This document shows positions 1 through 5,868 of a stretch of 8,231 bases of DNA, one piece after another. Origin of the DNA: Acidobacteriota bacterium (GTDB taxonomy: Bacteria; Acidobacteriota; Vicinamibacteria; Vicinamibacterales; SCN-69-37); contig JAKALV010000140.1 in NCBI GenBank assembly GCA_021824055.1, positions 1 through 8,231 on the forward strand. Direction: 5' to 3'. Made by a program: the position numbers and the translations under genes. The notes under the pieces were generated by a model. The model was not told where the DNA came from and did not search any database. It saw only the letters and a program-made list of their open reading frames with translations. Position 1 is the first letter of the stretch, and the number at the start of each line of letters is the position of its first letter.

Positions 1-143
1 AAGATGAGGGCGTTGATGGCGCTGAACGCCACCGTATTGACGCCGAGGCCGACGGCCAGCGTCAGGACGGCGAGCGCGCTCATGCCGGGGCGCCGGATCA
101 GGCGGCGAACCGAATGTCTGAGGTCGTGTTGGAACCAATCCAT
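1..143 (-). CDS. MacB/FtsX-like ABC permease, N-terminal fragment (ADOP type)
   Basis: The minus-strand frame starting at the ATG in 141-143 stays open to the window edge, giving 47 residues beginning MDWFQHDLRHSVRRLIRRPG. A basic amphipathic start is followed by a hydrophobic helix (about residues 21-46) with the sequence SALAVLTLAVGLGVNTVAFS. This matches the opening of MacB_PCD/FtsX permeases, and most closely the acidobacterial duplicated orphan permeases, which typically read LTLALGIGANTAIFS at this point. Known members are inner-membrane proteins of about 800 residues with two permease repeats and no ATPase domain; their substrates are mostly unknown. No clear Shine-Dalgarno sequence precedes the ATG. 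A weak promoter-like pair (TTTCTG, 17 nt, TACAGT) can be read just upstream on this strand, but it is not convincing. The rest of the gene lies outside the window, so the subfamily is an inference from 47 residues. Confidence 0.8.
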   Translation of the reverse strand, partial: MDWFQHDLRHSVRRLIRRPGMSALAVLTLAVGLGVNTVAFSAINALI

Positions 144-216
144 CGCGGACAAGGACGACTGTAACGGGGATGTCGTTCGACAGAAAATGGCCCGATGAGC
201 GATCCAATAGCCAGCC

Positions 217-235
217 AACAAATAACCAGATAACC
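217..235. repeat. Left arm of 19-bp inverted repeat flanking tRNA-Leu
   Basis: The sequence aacaaataaccagataacc here is the exact reverse complement of 347-365. The arms lie outside the tRNA, 12 bases before its 5' end and 10 bases after its CCA, with 111 bases between them. The arm is AT-rich, unlike the surrounding coding DNA. A transcript through it could place the whole tRNA in a large stem, or the repeat could be an intergenic palindromic element that settled around the tRNA. Confidence 0.85.
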
Positions 236-247
236 TGATGTCACCAC

Positions 248-336
248 GCCGGGGTGGCGAAACTGGCAGACGCACAGGACTTAAAATCCTGAGTTCCGAA
301 AGGAACGTGTGGGTTCGATCCCCACCCCCGGCACCA
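248..336 (+). tRNA. tRNA-Leu (anticodon UAA), CCA encoded
   Basis: The cloverleaf is complete. The acceptor stem is GCCGGGG (248-254) with CCCCGGC (326-332), followed by discriminator A333 and an encoded CCA (334-336). The D arm follows the acceptor stem. The anticodon stem is CAGGA/TCCTG (275-279 and 287-291) around the loop CTTAAAA, placing anticodon TAA at 282-284, which reads UUA and UUG. The long variable arm GTTCC-GAAA-GGAAC marks a class II tRNA, as expected for leucine. The T arm is GTGGG-TTCGATC-CCCAC (309-325). All stems pair without mismatch and there is no intron. It stands alone on the plus strand and faces the tail of the Fic gene. No promoter or terminator around it is convincing; the flanking sequence is occupied by the inverted repeats. 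Confidence 0.97.
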
Positions 337-346
337 CGAGACATCT

Positions 347-378
347 GGTTATCTGGTTATTTGTTATCTGGTTATTTG
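347..378. repeat. Right arm of the tRNA-flanking inverted repeat, with a second tandem copy
   Basis: Positions 347-365 are the exact reverse complement of 217-235. Within this arm the 15-base unit gttatctggttattt occurs twice back to back (348-362 and 363-377) and is itself built from the word atctggtt. The duplication extends the right side only, as expected from slippage or local expansion of a short repeat. It fills the gap between the tRNA 3' end and the Fic stop codon, so both genes are read towards it. Confidence 0.85.
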
Positions 379-395
379 AGCGTCAGGGCCTGCCC

Positions 396-2420
396 TCATT
401 CAGTGACGACCGTTGCTGCACGCATTTCGAAGGTGCGGCCAAACAGATTATTGGGCAGACAAAACACAAGCTCCGATCCTTCGACAGGATGGGCCAACAG
501 ATACTCGTCGATCTCTCGGAAGTAGGCTGGGTAGTAATCGCCGACCCAGTCGTCGAAGTTGAGCACGGCAAACACGATGCGCCGAGCCGCGCGCGCGGGG
601 TCTGCCGCGTCGAGCTGATGTACCGCGTTCGTCAGTGTCTTGCTGAGCTTGGACAAGTACGCGAGCCCAAGCTCCGTGGGCGTTCGACTAGCTACTGGCG
701 TCCCCGCATAGACGCGCCGGCGCCGTCCCGCTTCGTCATCCGAAATGTTAATCGTCTTCACTTCGCACAACACGCGACGGCCACCCATGGCTGCTTCGAT
801 ATCCGGCGTCGGACCGTCCCCGCGCGCGACGAAGTGTAGGTCAGTGCACCCGATGCTGTGGAGGTATGCGTAGCCGCGCGCTTCGCTCAGGGCATCAAAG
901 AGCGCCTGCCAGCCGCGTCCCTTGTTCGCGCTCGGTCGTGTCAGATGAGCTGACGCCGCTGTCTTCAACGCACTCCAGGCTTCGGCGTCCAGCACAGACA
1001 GAAGAGCCTCCATCTTGCGGAAGGCTTCGAGTTTCTGGTTATTCTCCTGCAGGCCCTTCTCGAAATCCTGAAAGTAGGCGTCAGAGTGCGAAGGATCGCT
1101 CAGCATGTCCTTCAGTTCGAACACACGTACTAGTTCCTCGCGGAGGGCCTTCTCTGAAGGAGGTGTGGTTGGTGGCACGTGTGGCTCCGGAGGAGGATCA
1201 GGGAATAGGCCGGGCATCCAGCGAGACGCTAGCGCCGCCGGAAAGGTGATGAACAACGGATCGCGCGGCCCTTCTGAGACAACCACACCCCGACCCAGCA
1301 GCGCGGAGACGATGCGGCGAGCGTGGCGGTCCGTCACTCCGAGAAGCGGCGCCACCTCTGCGCGCGGAAGCTCGCCACGGAACAGCACAGCTTCAAGGAC
1401 CTGGCCGGAGTTAAGCGGCAGAGCATCCCGGCGAATCTCTTCGTCAGCCCAAGTCATGATCCGTTCTCGCAGTCGGGCCGGCTGCACAAGTTCTTCCATG
1501 AAACGAACCTGATCGAGGCATGTCTTCAAGAAGAACGCAGTGAACTCCGCGAGCGCTTCCTCACTCAACGTGCCGCGCCCGTCCATATCGTTGCGCCGCG
1601 CACTGTCGCAGCTCATCAGATGCTGCTTGTAGGGACCGACGTTGCGCGCAAGACCGCGCGCCACCGACCAGACGGCGCCGGTATCCAATGTTTCCAGGAG
1701 TGCGGCGTGCGACATTAGCCGTGCGACGCGGCCATTCCCGTCGACGAAGGGATGAATCCAGAGCAGACGGTGGTGCGCGGCTGCAGCTGCGAGAATGGCT
1801 TCTGACCGTCCAAGCGATGTGTAAACGCTCTCAAAGCGATCGAGAAAGCGCGGCACCGCCCCTGCACTGATCGGAGTGTGGCGTCCGACCTTGACATCGT
1901 CGCGTCTGAATTCGCCGGGCTCGACTCTGACGGTTCTGCCTGTTACCGGGTCTGACACGACGAGCAGTTCATCGGGCAGCAGCTCGCTGAAGCGTAAGTG
2001 CAGCTCACGAATACCGGCAGTTGTTGTCGCCCGGCCGCGGAGGTGGCCGTCGTCGATCCATCGCTGGACGTTGATGTGGGCTTTGGCCTCGTGCTGGAGC
2101 TCTCTTTTTTTCGGATCCTGGCTGTAGTCGCCCGCGAGCGCTCTTTCGATATCGACCGGATGTGTCGCGTGGCCCTCGATGAGATTGGAGTAATAGCAGT
2201 TCATCGCGCGCACAAGATCCGCCAGCGGCGTGATTACGCCTGGAGGCAGGCTGCGGCGAAACCCGGCGGATGCGCTGGCCAGTTCGACGGCGAGGTCGCT
2301 CAGGCGCGCACGGTGGCGAGAACTGCCAGACAGAACGAGCGGCTCCATCGCCTGTGGAGTCTCATGCCGGTCTTCGACCGCTGGAATGTCCTCTTTCATG
2401 TCCGGATGGAATTCGTCCAT
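396..2420 (-). CDS. Fic-family AMP transferase fused to winged helix and PD-(D/E)XK-like C-terminal domain
   Basis: This 674-residue protein has three parts. Residues 65-300 form a Fic domain with the complete active-site motif HPFVDGNGRVAR (223-234), whose histidine transfers AMP (usually) from ATP to a target hydroxyl. An N-terminal inhibitory motif S78-xxx-E82-G83 makes it class II, self-inhibited by the glutamate. Residues 335-400 look like the winged helix-turn-helix that commonly follows this type of Fic domain, ending WMPGLFP, where ordinary relatives stop. A proline-rich linker (408-421) and a charged helical stretch (424-475) lead to an extra domain (about 480-674). That domain has E513, PDIE at 539-542 and CEVKT at 552-556, the spacing of a PD-(D/E)XK nuclease core, though this is a motif reading only. 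The ATG at 2418-2420 has no evident Shine-Dalgarno sequence; M8 is an alternative start. Codon choice looks less GC-biased than in neighbouring genes, suggesting transfer. The target is unknown. Confidence 0.93.
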   Translation of the reverse strand: MDEFHPDMKEDIPAVEDRHETPQAMEPLVLSGSSRHRARLSDLAVELASASAGFRRSLPPGVITPLADLVRAMNCYYSNLIEGHATHPVDIERALAGDYSQDPKKRELQHEAKAHINVQRWIDDGHLRGRATTTAGIRELHLRFSELLPDELLVVSDPVTGRTVRVEPGEFRRDDVKVGRHTPISAGAVPRFLDRFESVYTSLGRSEAILAAAAAHHRLLWIHPFVDGNGRVARLMSHAALLETLDTGAVWSVARGLARNVGPYKQHLMSCDSARRNDMDGRGTLSEEALAEFTAFFLKTCLDQVRFMEELVQPARLRERIMTWADEEIRRDALPLNSGQVLEAVLFRGELPRAEVAPLLGVTDRHARRIVSALLGRGVVVSEGPRDPLFITFPAALASRWMPGLFPDPPPEPHVPPTTPPSEKALREELVRVFELKDMLSDPSHSDAYFQDFEKGLQENNQKLEAFRKMEALLSVLDAEAWSALKTAASAHLTRPSANKGRGWQALFDALSEARGYAYLHSIGCTDLHFVARGDGPTPDIEAAMGGRRVLCEVKTINISDDEAGRRRRVYAGTPVASRTPTELGLAYLSKLSKTLTNAVHQLDAADPARAARRIVFAVLNFDDWVGDYYPAYFREIDEYLLAHPVEGSELVFCLPNNLFGRTFEMRAATVVTE
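2385..2403. repeat. Direct repeat copy 1, inside the first Fic codons
   Basis: The 19-base word aatgtcctctttcatgtcc recurs at 2476-2494 with two differences. On the Fic coding strand this copy covers codons 6-12, encoding part of PDMKEDI. The second copy lies 91 bases upstream of it in the Fic leader. The pair straddles the start codon, so it could be a two-site operator for self-regulation by the winged helix, or the trace of a local duplication. Confidence 0.6.
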
Positions 2421-2475
2421 AAATTACTGTTTAACATCAATTTAGAGTCTATGCTAGGCATCGATTGAGTGTTGT

Positions 2476-2494
2476 AATGTCCTCTTTATTGTCC
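2476..2494. repeat. Direct repeat copy 2, upstream of Fic
   Basis: The word aatgtcctctttattgtcc matches 17 of 19 bases of 2385-2403 in the same orientation. In the minus-strand reading the copy would encode DNKEDI, echoing the DMKEDI near the Fic N-terminus, but this frame reaches a stop (TAG) before the Fic ATG, so it is not part of the protein. Confidence 0.6.
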
Positions 2495-2695
2495 CAGGAA
2501 ACCAGCGCCTGTGTGCGACGTAGAGGTCGGAGCGCATTCAGCCACACAGTGATGTCCTTTTAGGTGGTCGACGCGGCCAGCTTATAGACTTCGTCTGAAA
2601 GTCCGCGCGGTCAGCGTGCTGTACCTGTCCAGCTAGATTCTCTCGTAAGCAAACGCACCGGCCTTCGAGCTGGGATACCTAGGAGTCGACACAAG

Positions 2696-2815
2696 ATGAC
2701 TGCCCAGTTCAATGACCCGACCGACGCGATTCGGGCTGCGCTGGAAGTCCACAAATTCCGCGATCCGTTGAGAGAACTTCGCGCGACTATGCCGGACCCG
2801 AGGACAGACGAGTGA
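2696..2815 (+). CDS. Possible 39-residue ORF of unknown function
   Basis: An ATG at 2696 follows an AGGAG (2681-2685) by ten bases and opens a 39-residue frame starting MTAQFNDPTDAIRAALEVHK and ending at TGA 2813-2815. About two thirds of its codons end in G or C, which fits the genome, and the middle could form an amphipathic helix. I do not recognise the sequence. It may be a genuine short protein, the eroded end of a lost gene, or chance; a minus-strand frame of similar length (2633-2854) overlaps it. The frame runs against its neighbours on both sides and there is no partner gene. Confidence 0.25.
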   Translation: MTAQFNDPTDAIRAALEVHKFRDPLRELRATMPDPRTDE

Positions 2816-2847
2816 CGTTGGACCGTGGACCTTGAACTGTGGACGAC
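2816..2847. repeat. Short GTCC/GGAC-rich intergenic repeat
   Basis: The stretch repeats GTGGAC and TTGGAC-like words (gtggaccttgaactgtggac at 2825-2844) and resembles the arms of the large inverted repeat at 6792-6977, for instance the shared ending tggacgac. It sits just downstream of the barrel gene. No opposite-orientation partner was seen nearby, so this looks like a solitary or decayed copy of the same intergenic repeat family. Confidence 0.55.
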
Positions 2848-2869
2848 ACGACACCGAACTGAATACTGC

Positions 2870-3625
2870 CTAGAAACGCACGCGCAATCCCACGCCGAAC
2901 GTGGTGCCGCCAACATCGATCGAGACCGCCGAGTTGTCGGCCGCCATGGCCGAGATCGTGGCCCTGGCGATCGATGCCACCGCGCCAACGCCGATGTTCT
3001 TCGAAAAGTAGTACGCGACGTCGACGCCGGCGCCGAAACCCGTCTTCGACTGCGACACTTGCTTCGTCGCCGCGGACGCGAACGTCGCCGTGTCGTATGG
3101 GTACGCGTCGGTGTAGGCCACGCTGCTGACCAGGTCCTGCTTCATCGAAAAGAAGACTGGCCCCGCAAACACCGTGAACTGCAGTCTTCTGCCGGGCGAC
3201 GAGCTGATCGTGGCCCGGAGGTGTAACGCCGTTTCCTTCCGGTCGAGCGACGCCTGGCCGGCGATGTTCCGTGGCTGGTTGAAGAAGAACGGATGCGGGA
3301 TCTGGCTCGTGATGTCGGCCGGGCCATTGGCGGAGAAGCTCGTGTAGGCCACGCCGATGCCCAGGGTCCGGATCAGCCGGATCCGCCCCATTACGTCAAG
3401 CGCTGGACCCGGCTTCACTGCGAACTTGTACGCGAACGTCGTCTGCTCGGCATTGGCCGTGAAACCGACCGTGCTGGATACATCCGACGTGCCGGTCTGG
3501 TACGCGCCGTTGACGCTGATGACAACGCGTTCATTCACAGTCTGGCCGAAGGCGTGAGCGGGGAGTGCGGCAACCGAGATGACCGTTACGCCGAGAATCG
3601 CCATGACGCCACGTCTGGCCGGCAT
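2870..3625 (-). CDS. Outer-membrane beta-barrel protein, hypothetical
   Basis: The 251-residue product begins with a Sec signal peptide (basic MPARRG, hydrophobic core, AHA at 23-25). The mature part alternates polar and hydrophobic residues in strand-like runs rich in glycine and aromatics (for example LGIGVAYTSFSANG and TGFGAGVDVAYYFSKNIGVG), and it ends in a strand finishing VGLRVRF. A terminal phenylalanine is the usual signal recognised by the BamA assembly machinery. The length fits an 8- to 10-stranded barrel of the OmpW/OmpA-like size class, but no specific family or ligand can be named. Its ATG (3623-3625) shares its A with the TGA of the protease upstream, and a G-rich stretch just before it could serve as a ribosome binding site, so the two are probably translationally coupled. 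An opacity-type or transport role is possible; both are guesses. Confidence 0.8.
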   Translation of the reverse strand: MPARRGVMAILGVTVISVAALPAHAFGQTVNERVVISVNGAYQTGTSDVSSTVGFTANAEQTTFAYKFAVKPGPALDVMGRIRLIRTLGIGVAYTSFSANGPADITSQIPHPFFFNQPRNIAGQASLDRKETALHLRATISSSPGRRLQFTVFAGPVFFSMKQDLVSSVAYTDAYPYDTATFASAATKQVSQSKTGFGAGVDVAYYFSKNIGVGAVASIARATISAMAADNSAVSIDVGGTTFGVGLRVRF

Positions 3626-5319
3626 CAGTTCACCCCCACCGCGGTCCAGGCTTCAGTGACCGCGCGTTCCGCGGCGCTGTTGACGCCGTACACGTCGCGG
3701 GCCGCCTGGATCGTGGCCTGGCGGGCCACGGAGAACGTCGCTGACGCCGGCAGGAGCACGGTGAACGCGCGGAAGAACACCTTTTCGACCTGATCGCGGT
3801 TGGCCGCGCCCACGCCTTGAACCGCGAGCCCGGACGTCCGGTTGGTGCCGCCTTCAATCGCGAGATAGAACGCCTGGTTCGCAATCCCGGAGTTGTGGTG
3901 GACGCCGCCGCCGTCCTGAGTGCCGAGATAGCGATTGGCGTAGTGATCGGGATCGCCGTAGAGCCCGGGGTTCTCCATCGAGCGGATGCCCGACTTGCTG
4001 CCTGGCAGATAGGCGCGGAAACTATCTTCCCCGATCAGGTAGTCGGCCTTTCCAAGGCCGGTGCCGGCCGGCTGAAAGTAGAACTCGGCGGCCGTGCCCA
4101 TCATGTCGGAAAACGCTTCATTGAGCGCGCCGGACTCGTTCCGGTAGATCAGATTCGAGGTGTGTTCGGTCACGCCATGCGTCAGCTCGTGCGCGGCCAC
4201 ATCCAGACTGCCCGCGAGGTACGTCCGCTTCTGCCCGGCGCCCAGAACGTAGACGGTCTCCGGAACCCCGTTGCCAAAGAACATGACGCCTTGTCCAGAC
4301 GCGCAACTGCCGCACCAGAAGGCGTTGAAGACGTATCGGCCCAGAATGTCGGCGGACGTGATCGACAGCGCGCCCTGCTGGGTCAGCGCGTTCGTCAAGA
4401 CGCGGATGGGGCCGTTCGCCCCGTCGAGTCCGCTGCGGCCGAACCGTTTGTAGAAGAAGTCATAGGTCCAGCCGATGTGGACATGCGCATCCACCACTGC
4501 GGGGTCGGTCCACACGTTGTCGGAATCCGTCGCGCGATCGCTGACGTACAAAGGGCCAACACGTTCCGTCACCAGCCGGGCCGCGGCGAGGTTGCCCTTC
4601 ATGTCGTAGGTCACAATGGACGGCGGCCGGAGCGTGTCGAACGTCGTGAACGTGCCGTCACCCGCCTGCACGCTCAGTTTCTTCCGATCGCCGAGCGTGC
4701 CCGTGCCGGTGCCGACCGCCGACGTTTGCGCCTGGATGGCGCTGTAGCGCATGACCTCCGCGCCCGTCCGGGCGTCGATAAACACGCGATCGACGGCGCC
4801 GCCGCCCGACACCACGGCGGAGTAGGTGAGGCGATGTTCACCACGCTCGAGCCTGGCGATGACCAGCGCGGGCTCGGTCAGCAGAGACGCATCGAGGCCG
4901 CCGGCGCCGACGAGCGCCGCCCGGCCCTGTTCGGCGGACAGCACCGGGGTGACGCTCAGGTTTACGACGTCAGACGAGAGTTCGCCGAAGATCGACGTTG
5001 CCACGCCGTTGTCCGCGTCGCGCACGACATCGGCACCCCAAATCGGAACGCCTTGATAGAACTGCTGGAATCGTTCGGTGGTGTGACCGGGGACCAGGGG
5101 ATCGCGCGTCGTTGACCGAAGTTGCAGGTCGCCCGCTCGCCGGCTGTGCGTGACGTACGCGTCCCAGCTGCGAAGGTCCGCTGCGGTCGTGGCCTGGATT
5201 TGGAGGATGCTCGATGCCCCGCCGGCCTGGGGCTGGCCGCGCGCCGTTGTTCCGAATGCCACGGCCAGACTGATCAGAACCCATGCGATGCCCGACTGCC
5301 GGAACGCGCTGTTGCTCAC
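3625..5319 (-). CDS. Secreted thermolysin-like (M4) zinc metalloprotease with propeptide
   Basis: The 564-residue precursor has a signal peptide (hydrophobic core about 11-23), a propeptide of about 170-200 residues resembling the FTP/PepSY inhibitory chaperone region (TTERFQQFYQGVPIWGADVV at 80-99 is typical) and a full M4 catalytic domain. Zinc ligands are H377 and H381 of HELTH with catalytic E378; the third ligand is E401 in GALNEAFSD, and D405 follows as in thermolysin. GGVHHNSG supplies the transition-state histidine H474 (thermolysin H231). C336 and C339 in FWCGSCASG may form a disulfide. The protein ends at the catalytic domain with no added sorting or binding domain. The start is GTG (5317-5319); AAGGAG lies 12 bases upstream and an in-frame TAA just before leaves no longer option. 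It leads a two-gene unit with the barrel protein. Extracellular or periplasmic proteolysis is expected; substrates are unknown. Confidence 0.95.
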   Translation of the reverse strand: MSNSAFRQSGIAWVLISLAVAFGTTARGQPQAGGASSILQIQATTAADLRSWDAYVTHSRRAGDLQLRSTTRDPLVPGHTTERFQQFYQGVPIWGADVVRDADNGVATSIFGELSSDVVNLSVTPVLSAEQGRAALVGAGGLDASLLTEPALVIARLERGEHRLTYSAVVSGGGAVDRVFIDARTGAEVMRYSAIQAQTSAVGTGTGTLGDRKKLSVQAGDGTFTTFDTLRPPSIVTYDMKGNLAAARLVTERVGPLYVSDRATDSDNVWTDPAVVDAHVHIGWTYDFFYKRFGRSGLDGANGPIRVLTNALTQQGALSITSADILGRYVFNAFWCGSCASGQGVMFFGNGVPETVYVLGAGQKRTYLAGSLDVAAHELTHGVTEHTSNLIYRNESGALNEAFSDMMGTAAEFYFQPAGTGLGKADYLIGEDSFRAYLPGSKSGIRSMENPGLYGDPDHYANRYLGTQDGGGVHHNSGIANQAFYLAIEGGTNRTSGLAVQGVGAANRDQVEKVFFRAFTVLLPASATFSVARQATIQAARDVYGVNSAAERAVTEAWTAVGVN

Positions 5320-5418
5320 GGGTTACCTGATCTCCTTCCCGGGGCCGAAAACCACCGGAGCCGGAAGAAAACCGATCGAAACCGGCCAAACTCTCGTCAT
5401 GTGCTTATACTGACGCAT
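5320..5418. promoter_or_regulatory. Divergent promoter region between protease and NfeD genes
   Basis: The only gap between the two divergent operons is 99 bases. A -10-like TATACT occupies 5406-5411 on the plus strand, seven bases before the NfeD ATG at 5419, and no Shine-Dalgarno sequence lies between, so a leaderless NfeD transcript is likely. The same bases read TATAAG (5409-5404) on the minus strand, which could serve the protease with a leader of about 80 bases ending in AAGGAG (5337-5332). Neither direction has a good -35 hexamer at 17 bases. The assignment rests on the -10 word and on position only. Confidence 0.45.
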
Positions 5419-5868
5419 ATGTCGTTGCTCTGGTGGCACTGGCTCGTGGTCGGCCTTCTTCTGGTGCTCGCGGAAATCGCCTCCGCGGGCGGGTTCTACG
5501 TCGTCTTCTTTGGCGTGGCCGCGCTGCTCGTGGGCATTCTGGCTGCATTCGGACTCGCCGGCCCTGGCTGGGCGCAACTCCTTCTATTTTCCGTCCTCTC
5601 GGTCAGCTCGCTGGCCATCTTCCGCAGCCGCTTGTTGAAATGGATGCAGCTTGACCCGCAGCGTCCCGCGGTGGATCCGCTGATCGGCGAGATCGGCATC
5701 GCGCAGGAAGACATCATCCCCGGCGGCGTCGGCCGGCTGGAACTGCGCGGTACGTCCTGGTCGGGACGCAACGCCACCTCCGCGGCGTTGCCCCGGGGCA
5801 CCCGCTGCCGCGTGGTGCGGGTGGAAGGTTTGATGCTGCATGTCGTGCCTGAAGGAGGCCGCGCCTGA
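5419..5868 (+). CDS. NfeD-family membrane protein (short form), partner of SPFH protein
   Basis: The 149-residue product has two or three closely spaced membrane helices in residues 5-68 (LVVGLLLVLAEI, FYVVFFGVAALLVGILAAF, LLLFSVLSVSSLAIF) and then a soluble C-terminal beta domain (about 85-146). That domain contains LIGEIGIAQEDIIPGGVGRL and ends VVRVEGLMLHVVPE, the OB-fold of the NfeD family. It lacks the serine-protease domain of long NfeD proteins, so it corresponds to the short type seen in E. coli YbbJ. The ATG at 5419 is chosen because the first helix begins directly after it; the frame stays open further upstream, but that part reads as non-membrane, arginine-rich shadow of the protease. 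The TGA overlaps the next ATG by one base. Family knowledge places the pair in detergent-resistant membrane domains, with NfeD binding the SPFH protein. Confidence 0.92.
   Translation: MSLLWWHWLVVGLLLVLAEIASAGGFYVVFFGVAALLVGILAAFGLAGPGWAQLLLFSVLSVSSLAIFRSRLLKWMQLDPQRPAVDPLIGEIGIAQEDIIPGGVGRLELRGTSWSGRNATSAALPRGTRCRVVRVEGLMLHVVPEGGRA

Larger units (their letters stand above)
2421..2869. other. Intergenic region: AT-rich Fic leader, possible small ORF, GTCC-rich repeat
   Basis: This 449-base stretch separates the Fic start from the stop of the barrel gene. Positions 2421-2495 are clearly AT-richer than the surroundings and should hold the Fic promoter, but no -35/-10 pair with good spacing could be assigned. 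Small dyads are present (TGTT-T-AACA at 2428-2436 and ATGC-TAG-GCAT at 2451-2461), too short to call operators. The second copy of the 19-base direct repeat is at 2476-2494. Positions 2500-2690 hold nothing recognised. A possible 39-codon ORF (2696-2815) and a GTCC-rich repeat (2816-2847) complete it. No terminator for the barrel gene was found. Confidence 0.7.

Noticed and set aside
347..378. CRISPR-like short repeats after the tRNA.
   Set aside because: There are only two units, they are directly adjacent without spacers, and no cas gene is present.
385..396. Hairpin AGGGC-CT-GCCCT as a terminator for the Fic gene.
   Set aside because: The loop would be only two bases, the dyad overlaps the stop codon, and no U-tract follows on the minus strand.
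2633..2854. A 73-codon minus-strand frame in the spacer behind the barrel gene.
   Set aside because: Its first codons lie in the GTCC-rich repeat, there is no ribosome binding site, and the product resembles nothing known.
3817..5115. A 432-codon plus-strand open frame opposite the M4 protease.
   Set aside because: The opposite strand encodes a complete M4 protease with all catalytic motifs. The plus-strand product is arginine- and valine-rich with no recognisable domain, as expected of a GC-rich shadow frame.
5122..5418. Upstream extension of the NfeD frame.
   Set aside because: The added residues do not resemble NfeD and lie over the protease 5' end. The first membrane helix starts directly after the ATG at 5419.
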